Shown here piece by piece: positions 61,509-64,000 of a DNA stretch of 64,000 nucleotides. The notes beneath the pieces were generated by a model. The model had not been told where the DNA came from. It was given only the letters and a program-made list of their open reading frames with translations, and ran no database searches. The DNA lies in NCBI GenBank assembly GCA_028826165.1, contig JAPDFW010000125.1, positions 654,001-718,000 of the forward strand, written 5' to 3'. Every line of letters starts with the position of its first letter. The first letter of the stretch is position 1. This stretch comes from Anaeramoeba ignava (Eukaryota > Metamonada > Anaeramoebidae). Made by a program: the position numbers and the translations under genes.

Positions 61509-63347
61509 TTAAAAAATCAAACATTTTTCTTTTTCTTTTTCTTTCTCTTTAATTTCTTTTTCTTTCTCTTCCTCTTTGTATTTTCTTCCTTCTTTTGTAA
61601 ATTTGTTAATTAATAAATCAAATAAATTTGGATTTGTTTGATTTAATTGAAAATAATCAATTCCTGTTTCTAATTCATCAATAATTTCTTGTGTAATTTG
61701 AATTTCATCTTTAATTTGATTCGAATAAATCCAATATTCAAATATTTGGAATGATTTATTACTTAATTCACTATAATCTGTAACTTTATTAGAAGTATCA
61801 TTTGTAACAGATAAAAACATTCCTCGATATAATTCACTTCTCATTATTAATATTAATTTAGGGAATTTATATTGTTTTTCTTTTCTTTCAATTATAAAAT
61901 CATTTTCATTTTCATTTAAATAAATTCTTTTCATTGTTTCTTCAATTTTTTCATTGGAATTTATAATTTCTTTAATTTCAGAATATAATTTTGGATTTAT
62001 TATTCTGTTTGAATAAATCATTTCAAATATTTGATTTGATTCTTTAATTGATTTATTTGAAATAATTTCTTGAAGTTTTTCAATTTGATTTTGATTTTGA
62101 TTTAATCTATATTTCAATATTAATTTATGAGCTTCAATTATTTCTCCATTTTCGGTTTTAAATGAAATATCACAAAATTCTTTTCTTCTAAATAATTTTA
62201 TCAAATCTTCTTCAAGATTGGAAAAAGAAGGAGAATAATAAAAAAATGAATTGTGATTCCCACAAGAAATATGATAATTGAAAATATTTTCATTAAATCT
62301 TAATTTAGGAAGTTCAATTTGAATAGGAATTAATTGAATTTCTGTATCTCCAGTTCCTAATTGGCCAACCTCATTGTTCCCGAATCCTATAAATTTCCCT
62401 TTGGAAGTTAAAATCAAAGTATGCTGATTTCCAACAGAAAAATCAAGAATATTATCATCATTTTCAAATAAAGGTGATTTGATTTCAGTAAATTCATAAA
62501 TATTTTCATATTTTCCAAGCCCATTACATTGTAAATCTCCACATGAATAAAGTTTTCTTTTTAGATTTTCATTTTCATTTTCATTTTCAATCAACATTAT
62601 TGAATGTTCATATCCGCATTTAATATCAATTATTTTACCTTTTGGAATATTTTGTATTTTGGTTAATTTTTGGATTTGTGTTTCTTTTCTTGATTCTCCT
62701 AATCCAAGTTGCCCTTGATAATTATATCCGCATCCAAACAATTCTTGGTTTGAATTTAAAAGAAAAACAAAATTTGAAGAATTTCCTGAAAATATTTTAG
62801 AAACATTTTTCATCATTAAAATTGGTTTTTCTGCTTCTTCAAATATTTCAGAATCAAAACCAAGTTCACAATCAAAATTTGAGCCAATTCCATAAATATT
62901 TTGATTTGAAGTTAATAAATAAATTGTATTTGCGCCAGAAACAACATCTTCAATTACTCTATCATTTGTATCTTCAATTAATGATGAAATATTGATAAAT
63001 TCATTTGGATCTTTTGAATTAATATCTTTTCCTTTTGCAAATACATTTCCTTCTATTGTTAAAATAGCTTCATCTTGATAACCAACAGATACTTTTTGAA
63101 TATTTTCAATTTGGATTTTTTCAGGATTTTTATTTGAATCTCTCAAGTATTCTATTGCTTTTCCATTTTCAAAAAGGAAAATTGTTGAAAAAAAACCTGA
63201 TGAAATTTGTTTAATTTGTTTTTCATTTTCATTTTCATTTTCATTTTCATTTTCAAATTTAAATTGAATTGGTTTTATTATTTTATATAGTTCATTTTTT
63301 AAAAGAATTGGATATTTATTTAAACCAAAAAATAAAATTTCATTCAT
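61509..63347 (-). CDS. RCC1-propeller double-BTB protein, copy 18, CaaX tail CLIF
   Basis: 612 aa, starting MNEILFFGLNKYP. Blade residues: SGANTIYLL, GSNFDCELGF, GCGYNYQGQLG, CGYEHS, VGNQHT, CGNHNSF. The tail runs from NKFTKEGRKYKEEEKEK to KEKCLIF, homologous to the tail of copy 8 on the opposite strand, 25 kb away. The BTB half otherwise matches neighbouring soluble copies, so only the tail is shared with copy 8. Confidence 0.9.
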   Translation of the reverse strand: MNEILFFGLNKYPILLKNELYKIIKPIQFKFENENENENENEKQIKQISSGFFSTIFLFENGKAIEYLRDSNKNPEKIQIENIQKVSVGYQDEAILTIEGNVFAKGKDINSKDPNEFINISSLIEDTNDRVIEDVVSGANTIYLLTSNQNIYGIGSNFDCELGFDSEIFEEAEKPILMMKNVSKIFSGNSSNFVFLLNSNQELFGCGYNYQGQLGLGESRKETQIQKLTKIQNIPKGKIIDIKCGYEHSIMLIENENENENLKRKLYSCGDLQCNGLGKYENIYEFTEIKSPLFENDDNILDFSVGNQHTLILTSKGKFIGFGNNEVGQLGTGDTEIQLIPIQIELPKLRFNENIFNYHISCGNHNSFFYYSPSFSNLEEDLIKLFRRKEFCDISFKTENGEIIEAHKLILKYRLNQNQNQIEKLQEIISNKSIKESNQIFEMIYSNRIINPKLYSEIKEIINSNEKIEETMKRIYLNENENDFIIERKEKQYKFPKLILIMRSELYRGMFLSVTNDTSNKVTDYSELSNKSFQIFEYWIYSNQIKDEIQITQEIIDELETGIDYFQLNQTNPNLFDLLINKFTKEGRKYKEEEKEKEIKEKEKEKEKCLIF

Positions 63348-63384
63348 TTTTTGAAAAGAAAAAAAATGAAAAAAATGATTTTTG

Positions 63385-63797
63385 AATTTTGATTTTAAAT
63401 TTTAATTTTGATTTTAATTTTAATTTTGATTTTAATTTTAATTTTAATTTTGATTTTAATTTTAATTTTAATTTTGATTTTAATTTTAATTTTAATTTTA
63501 ATTTTAATTTTAATTTTAATTTTAATTTTAATTTTAATTTTAATTTTAATTTTAATTTTAATTTTAATTTTAATTTTAATTTTAATTTTAATTTTAATTT
63601 TAATTTTAATTTCAAATTTAATTTTAATTTTAATTTTAATTTTAATTTTAATTTTAATTTTAATTTTAATTTTAATTTTAATTTTAATTTTAATTTTAAT
63701 TTTAATTTTGATTTTGATTTTAATTTTAATTTTAATTTGAATTTTAATTTTGATTTTAATTTTAATTTTGAATTTGATTTTGATTTTAATTTTGATT
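63385..63797. repeat. Hexamer spacer between copies 18 and 19
   Basis: About 410 bp of AATTTT hexamers with a block of AATTTTGATTTT near each end. No gene. Confidence 0.9.
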
Positions 63798-64000
63798 TTA
63801 ATTTTGATTTTGATTATTAAATTTCTTAATTAATAAATCAAATAAATTTGGATTTGTTTGATTTAATTGAAAATAATCAATTCCAATTTGAATTTCATCA
63901 ATTATTTCTTCTGTAATTTGAATTTCTTCTTTAATTTGATTTGAATAAATCCAATATTCAAATATTTGAAATGATTTATTACTTAATTCACTATAATCTG
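63798..64000 (-). CDS. RCC1-propeller double-BTB protein, copy 19 (partial, cut by window edge)
   Basis: Only the last 67 codons are inside the window. They encode DYSELSNKSFQIFEYWIYSNQ, IDYFQLNQTNPNLFDLLI and end KKFNNQNQN with TAA embedded in the hexamer array. No CaaX box. The 5' end lies beyond 64000. Confidence 0.88.
   Translation of the reverse strand, partial: DYSELSNKSFQIFEYWIYSNQIKEEIQITEEIIDEIQIGIDYFQLNQTNPNLFDLLIKKFNNQNQN

Overview
The window is nuclear DNA of an extremely AT-rich protist with the standard genetic code: almost every gene stops at TAA, and TGA ends the gene at 52964-55297. GT-AG introns are common and both introns and spacers are filled with A/T satellites. The expanded RCC1-BTB and ankyrin-BTB genes, a Crinkler/RHS-like NTPase, and Asn/Gln/Glu hexamer repeats suggest a free-living amoeboid protist. 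Anaeramoeba-like is my best guess from memory of such gene families, but it is an inference.

Region 1 (1-21 kb) is a compact housekeeping and signalling block. It holds eIF3h, ribosomal protein L10a (uL1), a HEN1-type small-RNA 2'-O-methyltransferase with an apparent frameshift at its metal site, a divergent actin-related protein, a complete PTEN with an Asn/Ser-rich tail, a Ras-family GTPase ending in a CaaX box, an apparent fusion of a Rab-like GTPase to an inositol polyphosphate kinase, an ABCF3/GCN20 protein, and a P-loop NTPase with a C-terminal nuclease-like domain. Most of these are spliced. I rebuilt exon models by matching GT-AG sites, reading phase and family alignment.

Region 2 (21-64 kb) is an array of 19 paralogous single-exon genes, 18 complete and one cut by the right edge. 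Each encodes an RCC1-type beta-propeller followed by two BTB domains, the plan of IBtk-like Cullin-3 adaptors. Eleven are on the + strand (21.3-43.2 kb). Eight are on the - strand (47.3-64 kb). At the switch lie an SF1/BBP splicing-factor gene and an ankyrin-BTB gene, and a second ankyrin-BTB gene sits inside the - arm. The BTB half is nearly constant between copies. The propeller varies at the same few positions of successive blades. Seven of the 18 complete copies end in a basic stretch plus a CaaX-like box, and the others do not. Shared blocks between otherwise different copies point to gene conversion.

The most notable items are this variable-propeller/constant-BTB array with its membrane-tail switch, the GTPase-inositol kinase fusion, and the HEN1 frameshift. 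The array could be a diversified set of ubiquitin-ligase adaptors that recognise different ligands with a shared output module; that role is inferred, not shown.
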